Numbered from the stretch's first letter, positions 30,130-38,435 are shown. The stretch is DNA of 64,000 nt from Burkholderia ubonensis (GCF_001718695.1 NZ_CP013420.1:992001-1056000); one strand, 5' to 3'. The notes: generated from the sequence alone by a model not told the origin. Made by a program: numbers and translations.

Positions 30130-31152
30130 TCAGGCGCGACGCTGTTCAGGTTCTGCTTCGTCGTCCGGCAGCTCGTCCGCCCCGATGGGCGCGCTGGCGC
30201 TGCGTACAGCATCCGCGAGGCTGTCGGACGCATCGTCCGTCATCTCGTCGTCCGCAGGACGGGAACGGGGTGCGTCGGCATGTCCGGCCACGCCGGACAC
30301 GTCGTCGACCGCTTCCGCTCCGTCGCCGGCTGCCGCTTCGGCGGCCGGCTTGCGATCTTCCTCGTTCCATTGCTCGTGCAGCGACTCGGGCTGCACGCCG
30401 GCCGGCGCTGCTTCGGCGCCGCCCTGCTCCGCCTGGGCGCGATCAGCTTGCAGCGTATCGCGATTCGGCGTTTCCTGCGTCGACGCTGCGCCCGTGGCAG
30501 CGTCGACCGGCAATTCATTCGGTGCGTCATGCGGCTCGTCGGCCGCCGGTTCGACGGCCTCCGGCTCCGCTTCCGCAACCGCCGCATCGCCGTCGAAATC
30601 CATCGCATGCTGCGCGAGCAGCGCGGCCTCGATGTTCGCCGCCGGCTCCTCGAGCGCGGGCAGGTCGTCGAGCGCCTTCAGGCCGAGATCGTCGAGGAAC
30701 TGCTTGGTCGTCGCATACAGCGCCGGACGCCCCGGCACGTCGCGATGCCCGATCACCTCGATCCAGCCGCGATCCTCGAGCTGCTTGACCACCTGCGTGT
30801 TGACCGTGACACCGCGGATTTCCTCGATGTCGCCGCGCGTGACCGGCTGCCGGTACGCAATGATCGCCAGCGTCTCGAGCACCGCGCGCGAATACTTCGG
30901 CGGCTTCTCCGGATGCAGGCGGTCGAGAAAGCTGCGCATCGCCGGCTTGCTCTGAAAGCGCCAGCCGCTCGCCAGCGCCACCAGCTCGACGCCACGGCCG
31001 GACCATTCCTGTTTCAGATCTTCGAGCAACGTGCGGACCGTGTCAGCCGACACGCTGTCGGCAAATAGCTTGCGCAGATCGCCGAGCTTCAGCGGCTCCT
31101 GCGCGCAGATCAAAGCAGTCTCGAGGACGATCTTCGCCTCTTGGGTATTCAT
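30130..31152 (-). CDS. scpB: Segregation and condensation protein ScpB, 340 aa
   Basis: Kleisin-associated winged-helix subunit of the SMC-ScpAB chromosome condensation complex. Residues about 1-180 show the family pattern: [11 protein letters not shown], then [28 protein letters not shown]. The remaining 160 residues are an acidic Ala/Glu/Asp-rich tail that is probably disordered. Forms an operon with rluB, a conserved pairing. Confidence 0.93.
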   Translation of the reverse strand: MNTQEAKIVLETALICAQEPLKLGDLRKLFADSVSADTVRTLLEDLKQEWSGRGVELVALASGWRFQSKPAMRSFLDRLHPEKPPKYSRAVLETLAIIAYRQPVTRGDIEEIRGVTVNTQVVKQLEDRGWIEVIGHRDVPGRPALYATTKQFLDDLGLKALDDLPALEEPAANIEAALLAQHAMDFDGDAAVAEAEPEAVEPAADEPHDAPNELPVDAATGAASTQETPNRDTLQADRAQAEQGGAEAAPAGVQPESLHEQWNEEDRKPAAEAAAGDGAEAVDDVSGVAGHADAPRSRPADDEMTDDASDSLADAVRSASAPIGADELPDDEAEPEQRRA

Positions 31153-31549
31153 GCAGCTAGGCCAGACCCTGTGGTCAAACGAACCGGATCAACAAACAGA
31201 CGAAAGGAACAGAAGACGCGCTCGCCCGATTCTGATCGGTCATATTGATGGGAGCACGAACCGGGGGCGGCGAAACAACTTCAAGCCAGGCCCAAACCGG
31301 ACGGAACAGCACGATTCAACGAGGGAACCGCGTGACTGAGCGCCATCTTACGCAAAATTGCCGAGTGCGTAAAGATAAGCCGATCGCACTACTCCGCCTC
31401 ATACCACGCTGCTCCATTCCGGCTGCGGTGCGGGTCGGCCATGCGGCACAGTGTCGGCGTCGGCGCGTGGCGTGCACGCAAGCGGTGCTCGAAAATCGGC
31501 GTCGAAACACACGACCCACGCCGTAGACACACATGCGCACAACCCACGC
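31153..31549. other. 397-bp intergenic region between lysR 3' end and scpB 5' end
   Basis: No convincing coding sequence. Contains the scpB promoter region and, at about 31354-31376, a TTACGC/GCGTAA inverted pair around an 11- to 12-nt spacer. Short open frames here lack ribosome binding sites and recognisable composition. Confidence 0.5.
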
Positions 31550-32452
31550 CTAGTCCAGATCCTCCGCCCTCGACGGCATCTGCCGTACCAGCTCCCAGAT
31601 CGCCTGCGCGGCGGGAGACAGCGAGCGGTCGCGGCGGCGCACCAGTTCGACGGTGCGCTCCGTGCGCGGCGCGAGGGGGCGCGCGACGAGCGTCGAACCG
31701 GCCGGCAGCGGCAGCGACAGCCAGGGCTGCACGCTCACGCCGACGCCGGCTTCGACGAGCCCGAACACCGTCGCCGAATGCCCGAGCTCCTGCATGACCG
31801 TCGCGCTCACCCGATGCGCGGCCAGCGCCGCGTCGATCAGGGGCCGGCTGCCCGACGCGTGGTCGAGCAACACGAGGCGCTCGCCGTTCAGCGCCGACCA
31901 CGGCACCTCCGCGCGCGATGCGAGCGGATGGTCGGCGCGCGCCACGAGGCAGAACGAATCGGTCATCAGCGGCTCGCTCACGAGATCGGCGACGCTGAGC
32001 GGCCCGATCACGACGCCGAAATCCACCTCGCCCGACTTCACCTTGCGCAGCACGTCGCTCTGCACGTCGTCGCGCAGGCCGAGCGTGACGAACGGAAACT
32101 GCCGTTCGCAGGCCGCCACGACGCGCGGCATCAGCCGGCACGCGATCGTCGGGCTGGCGGCGACGATCACGCGCCCGCGGCGCTGCTCGCCGATTTCGCG
32201 AATCTCGCGCAGCGTGTCGTCGAGATCGCCGATCAGACGCGACACGCTCGCGACCAGGTTCCCGCCGACGTCGGTCAACTGCACGTCGCGCGTGGTGCGA
32301 TCGATCAGCTTCAGCCCCAACTCCGCCTCCAGTTCCCGCACGCAGCGGCTCACCGCGGACTGCGTGAGCCCGATCTCGTCGCCGGCGCGGCTGAAGCTCT
32401 TGAGCCGCGCGACCTCGATGAATACGCGAAGCTGGCGCAGCGTAATGTTCAT
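31550..32452 (-). CDS. LysR-family transcriptional regulator, 300 aa
   Basis: N-terminal winged helix-turn-helix (L-R-Q-L-R-V-F-I-E-V-A-R, S-F-S-R-A-G-D-E-I-G-L-T-Q-S-A-V-S-R-C-V-R-E-L-E) followed by a periplasmic-binding-like effector domain (V-I-V-A-A-S-P-T-I-A, G-E-V-D-F-G-V-V-I-G). Most similar in feel to the GcvA/CynR-like group. The nearest upstream gene on the plus strand is the transposase-like gene at 32861, more than 400 bp away, so the target is unclear; autoregulation is likely. Confidence 0.93.
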   Translation of the reverse strand: MNITLRQLRVFIEVARLKSFSRAGDEIGLTQSAVSRCVRELEAELGLKLIDRTTRDVQLTDVGGNLVASVSRLIGDLDDTLREIREIGEQRRGRVIVAASPTIACRLMPRVVAACERQFPFVTLGLRDDVQSDVLRKVKSGEVDFGVVIGPLSVADLVSEPLMTDSFCLVARADHPLASRAEVPWSALNGERLVLLDHASGSRPLIDAALAAHRVSATVMQELGHSATVFGLVEAGVGVSVQPWLSLPLPAGSTLVARPLAPRTERTVELVRRRDRSLSPAAQAIWELVRQMPSRAEDLD

Positions 32453-32860
32453 GTCCTGACCTCATCAATCTCTGGCATCGATGCGCGATTCTAGTGCGCG
32501 AATCCGGCACCTGTCGCACATGTTTCGCTGCGGTGCAATATGCGCGCAAACGCACGCGGTGCGGGCGAATTGCACAAGATTGGTGATTGTCCCGATTTGC
32601 CGGCGGGTTATTTTGGCGTCTTATACGCCCCTAGCTGACGCAGCCGTCAGCTCGCTGCCAAGCGGCTTTCGAGGGTATCGCCCCAGACATGGCACGCTTC
32701 ATGCGTGAGATGGCGTACAGGGCGCAGGTTTCGTCGGGCGGAAGGCAGAAACGCCGCTGCCGACCGACCGGACGCCCCCACCCGGCACTCGGTGATCGAG
32801 TGCTTGAAGAGTGCGCGGCGCAGGGCAGCGCACCGGAGTTTGCTTCGCTGAGGTGAGGAC
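32453..32860. other. 408-bp intergenic region upstream of lysR
   Basis: No gene seen. Carries a perfect inverted repeat AGCTGACG-CAGC-CGTCAGCT at 32633-32652 and an AT-rich stretch at 32560-32625. These are likely regulatory elements for lysR or for the divergent gene at 32861. Confidence 0.5.
32633..32652. promoter_or_regulatory. Perfect 8-bp inverted repeat, 4-nt spacer
   Basis: AGCTGACG and its complement flank CAGC between the divergent lysR and the transposase-like gene. Either an operator or an RNA hairpin; no T-run follows. Confidence 0.4.
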
Positions 32861-33262
32861 ATGATGCTGTTCGACGATTTGAGAGATAACGAGTGGGCGC
32901 TGGTCGAGGGTCTGTTTTGTTCGGAACCCGCACGGAGTGAGCGCCGCGGTCGTCCCCGCGTGGAAGCCCGCTCGGTGGTGAACGCCGTGCTGTGGGTGCT
33001 GTCGACCGGCGAAGGCTGGTCGAAGCTGCCGGGGCGCTATCCGTCGCCGCCGACCTGCCGCCGCCGCTTCGACGAATGGCAAGCCGACGGCACGCTCGCC
33101 GAAATCGTCAAGCGACTCGGCACGAGCGGCCGGCAGATCTCGCTGCGCGGCCGCATCGGCGCAAGCGCGGCCAAGCCGCCCGCGCCACCGAGCCGCGACC
33201 GTCTGCGCGGCGCCTTCTGGACCAATCCGGAATCCTGGCGCGCGCCGGTCAAGATGGCGTAA
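32861..33262 (+). CDS. Second stand-alone IS5-type transposase N-terminal-domain protein, 133 aa
   Basis: Same domain as the gene at 6608: L-R-D-N-E-W, R-R-G-R-P, V-L-W-V-L-S-T-G-E-G-W-S-K-L-P-G-R-Y-P and C-R-R-R-F-D-E-W. No DDE catalytic domain follows. The C-terminal 40 residues are Pro/Arg/Ala-rich and unrelated to transposase sequence. It has its own ribosome binding site and a strong terminator, so it looks like an expressed single gene rather than an IS fragment. Probably a DNA-binding protein derived from a transposase; function unknown. Confidence 0.7.
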   Translation: MMLFDDLRDNEWALVEGLFCSEPARSERRGRPRVEARSVVNAVLWVLSTGEGWSKLPGRYPSPPTCRRRFDEWQADGTLAEIVKRLGTSGRQISLRGRIGASAAKPPAPPSRDRLRGAFWTNPESWRAPVKMA

Positions 33263-33277
33263 AGGACAGGACACCGA

Positions 33278-33307
33278 ACCGGGCGGCTGCGGCCGCCCGG
33301 TCTCTTT
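33278..33307 (+). terminator. Terminator after the transposase-like gene
   Basis: Ten-bp perfect arms ACCGGGCGGC / GCCGCCCGGT with a TGCG loop, followed by CTCTTTT, 15 bp after the stop codon. Confidence 0.88.
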
Positions 33308-33460
33308 TCGGCCACGGCCGCGCGGAACGGGCCGCGTCGCCGAGCTTCGCTGTCGCGCGGCGATACATCTATTTACCAATATTTACAGCAAGCCTGCACT
33401 CCCACGCTTACCTTAGCGTCATATCAGCGAGCCGCATCGACGGCTTGAAGGGAGTCCGCC

Positions 33461-33709
33461 ATGAAACCAATGTCACTGCTCGCGGCATGCGGCATTGTTG
33501 TTTCACTGGCGCTTGCCTTGCCGGCGCACGCGGACGACCACGCCAGGCAGCCGCACCGCCAGCAGGAACACAAGGGCAATCCGCATGCGCCGCCCGGCGT
33601 CGAACAGTCCAACCAGACGGTACCGCGCGGCGACCTGCGCGGCGACATCGCCAGCAATGCCCGCGCACGCGTCGGCCTGCCGTCGCAGGATTCGCGCCGC
33701 CATCCCTAA
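33461..33709 (+). CDS. Small secreted protein of unknown function, 82 aa
   Basis: An AGGGAG ribosome binding site precedes the ATG. Residues 1-24 form a signal peptide ending A-H-A. The mature 58 residues are hydrophilic, rich in His, Arg, Gln, Asn and Pro, with no Cys, and likely disordered. A promoter-like AT-rich stretch lies at 33360-33420. I recognise no family. A hairpin terminator downstream at 33843 may end this transcript. Confidence 0.7.
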   Translation: MKPMSLLAACGIVVSLALALPAHADDHARQPHRQQEHKGNPHAPPGVEQSNQTVPRGDLRGDIASNARARVGLPSQDSRRHP

Positions 33710-33842
33710 CCGGGCGTCCGTAACCCGGCGCCCCGCCCGTCTTCATCAAAGAATTTGCCTGCACCCGGGAACTGCGCAATGCGTGGCGAGTCAACATCGT
33801 TGCCATGAGCACAGCGTGGCAGCAGCAAAAAGTATCCGGTAC

Positions 33843-33873
33843 GCCCGTATCCTCGCGATACGGGCTTTTTTTT
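33843..33873 (+). terminator. Rho-independent terminator
   Basis: Arms GCCCGTATC / GATACGGGC with a CTCGC loop and an eight-base T-run on the plus strand. It lies 134 bp after the small secreted gene and 27 bp before the convergent gene at 33900. Confidence 0.9.
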
Positions 33874-33899
33874 GCCGAGTTGCCGGCGGGCCTGGTGCG

Positions 33900-34217
33900 C
33901 TACAGCCGGCTTTCGAGGATCGCGACGGCGCTCGCTTCGCTTAGCGCGTAATCCTCGATCCTGCGATCGGTCCAAGCGGGCAATTTCTCGTCGCGCTCGA
34001 GGCGCGCGAATTCGGCGCGGCCGCTGTCGGTCAGCACAGCGATGTCGACCGGCGCGTGAAAGCCCGGTGCAGGCGCAACGGTCTTCTGCCTGACCGTGTC
34101 CATCAGCCCGAGCGACCGCAGATACTCGAACACGCCGGGACGACGCGCCCACGGCACCTGGCGATACTGCACCCGCCTCAGCGCGTCGAGCACCGCTTCG
34201 TTGGAATACGTGGCCAT
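33900..34217 (-). CDS. Hypothetical protein, 105 aa
   Basis: A soluble, charged protein with no signal peptide or membrane segment. The first 40 residues (N-E-A-V-L-D-A-L-R-R-V and F-E-Y-L-R-S-L-G-L) and the following T-D-S-G-R-A-E-F-A-R-L-E resemble a helix-turn-helix plus wing, as in small PadR/MarR-like proteins. That is inference only. The codon bias matches a real gene. I do not recognise the family. Confidence 0.55.
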   Translation of the reverse strand: MATYSNEAVLDALRRVQYRQVPWARRPGVFEYLRSLGLMDTVRQKTVAPAPGFHAPVDIAVLTDSGRAEFARLERDEKLPAWTDRRIEDYALSEASAVAILESRL

Positions 34218-34234
34218 CTCGATTCTTTCTTAAA

Positions 34235-35092
34235 GTGCAGCGACAATGCCAGGCAGCGCGCCGGGCGGGGTCTCCGCCCGCCGGCGCCGCCACCGGTTCA
34301 GGAGGCTGGACGCTCGGCGTCGAGTCGGGGCCAGATCATCAGCCATCCATAAAAAGACACCATACCCCAATCAAATTGATTCTGTTCGATTCATTTGCAC
34401 TTCTCTTCGTCGTTTTCATGCTGTGCCGCAAGTGGCGACGCACGATCGCGGCCGTCGCCTTCGCGCTGTTCTGGCTGCTTGCGACGGGCTGGCTCGCGGC
34501 GCCGTTGATCGCATGGTCGCAGGCGGGCGTGACACCCGTCGAACACCCGGACATGCACGGGCAAACCGTGCTGATCCTGCTCGGCACGGGAACGCGGCGC
34601 ATCGACGGACGGCTCGAGCCGCGCACGGACGGCTTCCCCCGAATTCGCAAGACCGCCGCGCTGTACCGCGATTGCCGACAGCGCGCCGAACGTTGCACGG
34701 TCATCGTGTCCGGCGGCGATCCCGAGCGGCACGGCGCGACTGAAGCCGCGACCTATGCGCCGTATCTCGTCGCCCGAGGCGTCGACCCGCGCGACCTCAT
34801 GCTCGAAGCAAACAGCCGCACGACCTACGAAAATGCGAAGTTCACGACGCCTATACTACGCTCACGGCATGTCGATGCGACGATCCTCGTCACGTCGTCG
34901 TATCAGATGCGGCGTGCGCTGCTCGATTTCCGGCATTTCGGCATCGACGCGCAGCCGGTCTATGCGAATCGCCGCGACGCGCAAACCGGCTGGCTGCCGC
35001 GCCGGCAGAATCTGATCAACGCCGAGCATGCGTTGCACGAATTGATCGGCATCGCGCAATTTCACGTGTACAGCCGGCTCGGGTGGTTCTGA
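34235..35092 (+). CDS. YdcF-like DUF218 membrane protein, about 238-285 aa
   Basis: After one or two hydrophobic helices (L-L-F-V-V-F-M-L-C-R and A-A-V-A-F-A-L-F-W-L-L-A-T-G-W-L-A) comes a DUF218/SanA-YdcF domain: V-L-I-L-L-G-T-G-T-R-R, V-S-G-G-D-P-E-R-H-G, E-A-x-S-R-T-T-Y-E-N-A and V-T-S-S-Y-Q-M-R-R-A. This family is implicated in envelope biogenesis. The start is uncertain. The ATG at 34235 gives an unlikely Pro/Gly-rich leader that overlaps the opposite gene's upstream region; a TTG at 34376 just before the first helix is the likelier start. Confidence 0.8.
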   Translation: MQRQCQAARRAGSPPAGAATGSGGWTLGVESGPDHQPSIKRHHTPIKLILFDSFALLFVVFMLCRKWRRTIAAVAFALFWLLATGWLAAPLIAWSQAGVTPVEHPDMHGQTVLILLGTGTRRIDGRLEPRTDGFPRIRKTAALYRDCRQRAERCTVIVSGGDPERHGATEAATYAPYLVARGVDPRDLMLEANSRTTYENAKFTTPILRSRHVDATILVTSSYQMRRALLDFRHFGIDAQPVYANRRDAQTGWLPRRQNLINAEHALHELIGIAQFHVYSRLGWF

Positions 35093-35313
35093 GGACACCT
35101 TCACACATGCCCCCTCGGCAACACAGCGCCGCATGGCACGCGCGTGACGAAGCGCGGCAAGTGTTGCGCGACTTCAACGCGGCCTTGCGCCGCGCCGCCG
35201 TTCCAATGCATTGATCCGTCACTTTTGTTAAACTCGACACGCACTCGATTGCGGTCGCCAGACTGAACGGCAACACTCGCTCGGGTTCATCACCACTTAG
35301 CGGAGGTAAAGCA

Positions 35314-35583
35314 ATGAAGAAGACGTCCCTGGCTATCCTGATTGCGATGTCGGCGCTGGCTGGCGCAGCGTATGCGCAAGAGAGCACGGAAATCAAGACC
35401 ATCACCGATCCGGCCAAGATCGCCGAGATCGAGCAGCGCGCGCAGGCCCTGCAGCAGCAGCAAGCTGCCCAGGCAGCCGAGCCGGCGATGCACGAAGCAC
35501 ACCATGGCAAGAAGGCAGCTCACCACAAGGCGGCAAAGAAGGCCGCCAAGAAGGCTGCTCCGGCCGACGCCGCAAGCCAGTAA
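35314..35583 (+). CDS. Small secreted Lys/Ala/His-rich protein, 89 aa
   Basis: A strong GGAGG site (35302-35306) precedes the ATG. Signal peptide of about 21 residues ending A-Y-A. The mature part has a Gln/Ala-rich helical stretch (about 35-58) and a His/Lys/Ala-rich tail with A-K-K-A-A-K-K-A-A repeats, like histone H1 tails. Monocistronic, with a strong terminator. Possible nucleic-acid, metal or LPS-binding periplasmic protein; function unknown. Confidence 0.75.
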   Translation: MKKTSLAILIAMSALAGAAYAQESTEIKTITDPAKIAEIEQRAQALQQQQAAQAAEPAMHEAHHGKKAAHHKAAKKAAKKAAPADAASQ

Positions 35584-35603
35584 CTCCGCGGCACCGCATA
35601 AGC

Positions 35604-35641
35604 AAAAAAGCCGAATCCGGGCAACCGGGTTCGGCTTTTTT
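35604..35641 (+). terminator. Strong rho-independent terminator
   Basis: AAAAAAGCCGAATCCGG and complementary arm (one G-T wobble) around GCAA, followed by a T-run, 20 bp after the preceding stop. Also flanked by an A-run, so it could be bidirectional. Confidence 0.92.
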
Positions 35642-35720
35642 GGTTGCGTCGCCGGTACGCTGTGCTACAGTCGCGCACCGAACTTTTCCACCCCGTACGC
35701 ACCTTGGTGCGGAGGACAGC

Positions 35721-35978
35721 ATGAGCAACATTCAACTCGACATCGAGTGGACGGAAGCCGCCACTCGCAAGATCAAGCAACTGATGCCGCGCGGCTCGGA
35801 CGACGCCTTTCTCGCGCTCCCGCCGATCGAGTGCCTGCCGATGGAAGGCGACGTGCTCTTTCTCGGCCCGCAGGGCAAGCAGCAGCCGTTCATCGTCGCC
35901 GAACGCCAGTACCATCACGACGGCGACGCAGACTGGACGATCATCCTGATCCTCGACGTACCCAACGCGTCTCACTGA
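35721..35978 (+). CDS. Hypothetical protein, 85 aa
   Basis: The ATG at 35721 follows GGAGGA at 7-nt spacing and begins M-S-N-I-Q-L-D-I-E-W. Soluble, acidic, no signal peptide. The middle has L-P-P-I-E-C-L-P-M-E-G-D-V-L-F-L-G-P and the C terminus W-T-I-I-L-I-L-D-V-P, suggesting a compact all-beta fold. I do not recognise a family. Separated from the upstream gene by a terminator, so it has its own promoter. Confidence 0.65.
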   Translation: MSNIQLDIEWTEAATRKIKQLMPRGSDDAFLALPPIECLPMEGDVLFLGPQGKQQPFIVAERQYHHDGDADWTIILILDVPNASH

Positions 35979-36104
35979 TCGCGCGCTGTCGCGGGTGGCA
36001 CTCGCGCCGCCACGCCATCGCCGCGCAATTGCGCGAAAACGGCGAGCACGGTCCGCTGCCGCTCGAGCCGCAGCGCAGCGGCCTCCACCGTCACTTCTGC
36101 TGCC

Positions 36105-36170
36105 AAAAAAATTGCCCGCGCTTCACAGGAAGCGCGGGCAAAACCGTCGCCCTACGAGGATAGGCGACGG
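36105..36170 (-). ncRNA. Candidate small-RNA 3' end: tandem hairpins with terminator
   Basis: On the minus strand a perfect hairpin (36144-36170, arms CCGTCGCC/GGCGACGG) is followed after 2 nt by a second (36112-36141, 12-bp arms TTGCCCGCGCTT and complement) and a seven-base T-run (36105-36111). No minus-strand gene ends here: bamC has its own terminator 330 bp upstream at 36497. An independent transcript ending here is the simplest explanation. The 5' end is unknown, perhaps within 36170-36450. Confidence 0.5.
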
Positions 36171-36496
36171 GGCCATCGAGATCCGCGCGCTGCGCAGATC
36201 ATCATCGAATGCGCCGGCGCTCGTTGCACCGGCATATGCGGACATCGACACCGTTGGTCGGGCGCTCGCGACGCACGCCCGGCATCTGACGCCATCCTCC
36301 CTGCCCTAACGATTCCAACTTATAAAGCAGGTTGCATGCCAAGCGCGATTTGTCGCGCACACCATTGATTTTTAACTGAATTCCGGAGCATACGGAAACG
36401 ATGTGGGCCATCGCGTCGCCGTAACGCGAGGATGTTACGTAACATCCCAACAGGCATCGGTCATGGCACGCATGCAGGCTTGCGGCGCGCGAACAT
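36171..36496. other. Gene-free stretch with an 18-bp palindrome
   Basis: No supportable protein gene. Contains an AT-rich part (36303-36400) and the perfect palindrome at 36430-36447. May be the promoter and 5' part of the small-RNA candidate that terminates at 36105. Confidence 0.45.
36430..36447. promoter_or_regulatory. Perfect 18-bp palindrome GGATGTTACGTAACATCC
   Basis: Fully self-complementary, with GTTAC half-sites like those in the 479-858 region. Typical of a dimeric repressor operator. The cognate regulator is not evident nearby. Confidence 0.5.
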
Positions 36497-36524
36497 AAAA
36501 AAAGCCCGCCGAGCGGCGGGCTTT
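36497..36524 (-). terminator. Rho-independent terminator after bamC
   Basis: Ten-bp arms AAAGCCCGCC / GGCGGGCTTT with a GAGC loop and a T-run on the minus strand, 22 bp past the bamC stop. Confidence 0.92.
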
Positions 36525-36546
36525 ACGAGACGGGATCTCGCGACGA

Positions 36547-37758
36547 TCAGCGCAGCTGGTTCACCAGCAACCCCATGATCTGACGTGCCGGCTGCGACGA
36601 ATCGATCGCGCCCGACTCGTCGACGACCGCGACGCGCGTCTGATCCTGCGTGAGCGCCTTTACGTTGACCCGGTACTGCTTCGCCTGCTTTTCCTTCTTG
36701 CCGTGGAACAACTGACTCCAGAAGCCCTGCTCGGCGGCGCTCAGATCCTTCGGATCGACGTATCGCACGAAATACAGGCCCTTTTGGCGATCGCGATCGT
36801 CGACCGTGAAGTTGGCGCGATCGAGCGCAAGGCCGACGCGCAGCCACGAGCGATCGTACGGCTCGCCGAGCGTGACTTCGGACGGCACCGTGCTCGTCTC
36901 GACGTCGTTCGCCTGCGATGAAGTGCGCGCGACGTTCTGCGCAGCGATCGCCGCAGCCGCGGCCTTCGCTGCGTCGGTATCGGCCTTCTTGTCCTTCACG
37001 ACGACCGTGTTGTCCTTGATGTTGGCGATCGGCGGCTCGCCGTTCTTCGCGCGCAGGTCGTTCTGCGCGAGGACGGCCATCAGCCGCTTCAGGTATTCCG
37101 TCTCGAGCGCCGGATCGTTCGGCTTCGGCTCCCACTTGCTCGAATCGTTGTTCGGGCCGGTCAGCGCCTCGCGCATCCCCTTCTGGCTGATGAACACATA
37201 GGTGCCGCCGTTCGGCGCCACGTCGAGACGCGTGCGGTACTTGTTGCGCTCGGCCGTCACGTACGAATTGCCCATCGCCTTCGAGATCACGCTGCGGATC
37301 AGGCCGTCGTTGATCTGCGGATGGGTTTCGTTCCAGTCGGTTTCCATCACGCCCTTGTCGCGCTGGTCGACGACAAGCAGAAAGCCCTGTTCCTGCCAGA
37401 AGCGGCGGACCTGCGGCCAGATGTCGGCCGGCTTCTTGCCGTCGATGACGAGCCAGCTTTCGGTGCCGTCACGCTGGATATGCATGCCGGTCACGGGCGG
37501 CACGACGGCATCGGTGGACGGCGCGGCCTGCTGGACCTGCTGGAGCGCCGACAGGGAGGTTGCGCCGCCCTGCGGCGGCAACGAGCGCTGATCGGCCGTC
37601 TCCTCGAGCATGTTGGGCGGCACCGCCAGCGAAACCTCCTTCGATTTGGAGTCGCTCTTGTAGTCCACTTTCGTGGGCGACGGCGAACTACAACCGGCAA
37701 CGAGCGCGCCGGTGGCGAGCACTGCAGCGAACCGCTTGGTAAGACGAAGATCAGTCAT
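36547..37758 (-). CDS. bamC: Outer-membrane assembly lipoprotein BamC, 403 aa
   Basis: Accessory lipoprotein of the BAM beta-barrel insertion complex. Starting at 37758 (AGAGGA upstream), the signal peptide has lipobox L-V-A-G-C (Cys23). The unstructured lasso follows with V-D-Y-K-S and L-A-V-P-P-N-M-L, and two helix-grip domains with W-L-V-I-D-G-K-x-x-D-I-W-P-Q-V-R-R-F-W and the second W-L-R-V-G-L-A-L-D-R. The homologous NlpB in E. coli is 344 aa. Flanked upstream by the tRNA-Pro fragment rather than by another coding gene. Confidence 0.93.
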   Translation of the reverse strand: MTDLRLTKRFAAVLATGALVAGCSSPSPTKVDYKSDSKSKEVSLAVPPNMLEETADQRSLPPQGGATSLSALQQVQQAAPSTDAVVPPVTGMHIQRDGTESWLVIDGKKPADIWPQVRRFWQEQGFLLVVDQRDKGVMETDWNETHPQINDGLIRSVISKAMGNSYVTAERNKYRTRLDVAPNGGTYVFISQKGMREALTGPNNDSSKWEPKPNDPALETEYLKRLMAVLAQNDLRAKNGEPPIANIKDNTVVVKDKKADTDAAKAAAAAIAAQNVARTSSQANDVETSTVPSEVTLGEPYDRSWLRVGLALDRANFTVDDRDRQKGLYFVRYVDPKDLSAAEQGFWSQLFHGKKEKQAKQYRVNVKALTQDQTRVAVVDESGAIDSSQPARQIMGLLVNQLR

Positions 37759-37858
37759 GTTCTGGGAATCCTCTTCCGCTAAATCACGGCGCTTTCCGTG
37801 GATCAACCTTGTATTTTACCGGGGCTGCGCCGGGCTGTGCAAAAAAGCGACCGACAAG

Positions 37859-37892
37859 AAAAAACCCGCGTCAGCTTGAACTGACGCGGGTT
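37859..37892 (-). terminator. Terminator next to the tRNA-Pro fragment
   Basis: Twelve-bp arms AACCCGCGTCAG and complement with a CTTGAA loop, T-run on the minus strand. It lies in the same position relative to the tRNA fragment as the terminator of the intact tRNA-Pro at 41308, consistent with being the original tRNA terminator left behind by island insertion. Confidence 0.85.
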
Positions 37893-37897
37893 CTTAT

Positions 37898-37948
37898 CTG
37901 GCTGGGGCGAGAGGATTTGAACTTCCGACCACCCGGCCCCCATGCAGG
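37898..37948 (-). repeat. Degenerate tRNA-Pro 3'-half copy (attachment-site repeat)
   Basis: 45 of 51 positions match 41346-41396, the 3' half of the intact tRNA-Pro(GGG), in the same orientation, including an unbroken 19-nt run (T-stem/loop and part of the acceptor stem). No 5' half is present. This is the expected product of site-specific integration into a tRNA gene and marks the left end of a 3.45-kb segment. Confidence 0.75.
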
Positions 37949-38166
37949 CCCCAAGTCATTCCCACCGCATCACCGCCGATCCACTATTGCACACTTCTTT
38001 GATTTTAAACGACTAATTGACCACTACGGGCTCAATTGGGGCCGCTAGAATGCACGACGGGCCTCCGAAATCGTGCGAGCAAATGTGGGGGCAAAAATTT
38101 GTTCCTTGCGAAGAAAGCGACGACGGGACTCACGAGGAGAGAACGGCAACACCGACACCGGCCGCC

Positions 38167-38415
38167 GACCGACGACGTCTTGCCGACGGACAGGGAATCT
38201 TCGGCATCGTCCGCGCAGGTTTGAACGGGATCTCCGTGCGGTTTTCACTGCGCGACCGATCGACCGGGGCAATTCGAGAGATCCGGGAAGCGCGCGATAA
38301 GGCGCGAGCCCACATCGGTTCAGGCGAAGACCCGCTGAAGCGAAGACGAATCGGTAGACCTAAAAAGGAAGCCCACATTGAGGCCAATGCCGTTGCCTTG
38401 GAGCAGAAACTGGCG
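38167..38415 (+). pseudogene. Remnant of a tRNA-targeting tyrosine integrase (N-terminal arm domain)
   Basis: One reading frame contains L-A-D-G-Q-G-I-F-G-I-V and then R-E-A-R-D-K-A-R-A-H-I-G-S-G-E-D-P-L-K-R-R. These are the two landmarks of the DUF4102 arm-binding domain of P4-type integrases (L-A-D-G-x-G-L and E-A-R-x-K-A-R-x-x-x-x-x-G-x-D-P). The segment between them is shortened, no catalytic domain follows, and no normal start is seen. Just upstream lies a TGTGGGGGCA-like sequence of the type found before such integrases. Adjacent to the attachment repeat, as expected. Confidence 0.55.
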
Positions 38416-38435
38416 CTCCGCGCCGCGCCGGACGC

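Noticed and set aside
28039..31068. 1009-residue plus-strand open frame across rluB and scpB
   Set aside because: Arg/Ala/His-rich antisense shadow; both minus-strand genes show family motifs.
31245..31526. 93-residue plus-strand open frame between scpB and lysR
   Set aside because: No ribosome binding site, no recognisable composition, and it overlaps the likely scpB promoter.
36202..36450. 82-residue minus-strand open frame in the small-RNA candidate region
   Set aside because: Start overlaps the palindrome, no ribosome binding site, composition unlike a protein; a non-coding transcript is favoured.
38045..38300. Overlapping short frames on both strands beside the integrase remnant
   Set aside because: They do not continue any recognised domain; the only informative reading is the integrase-like frame.
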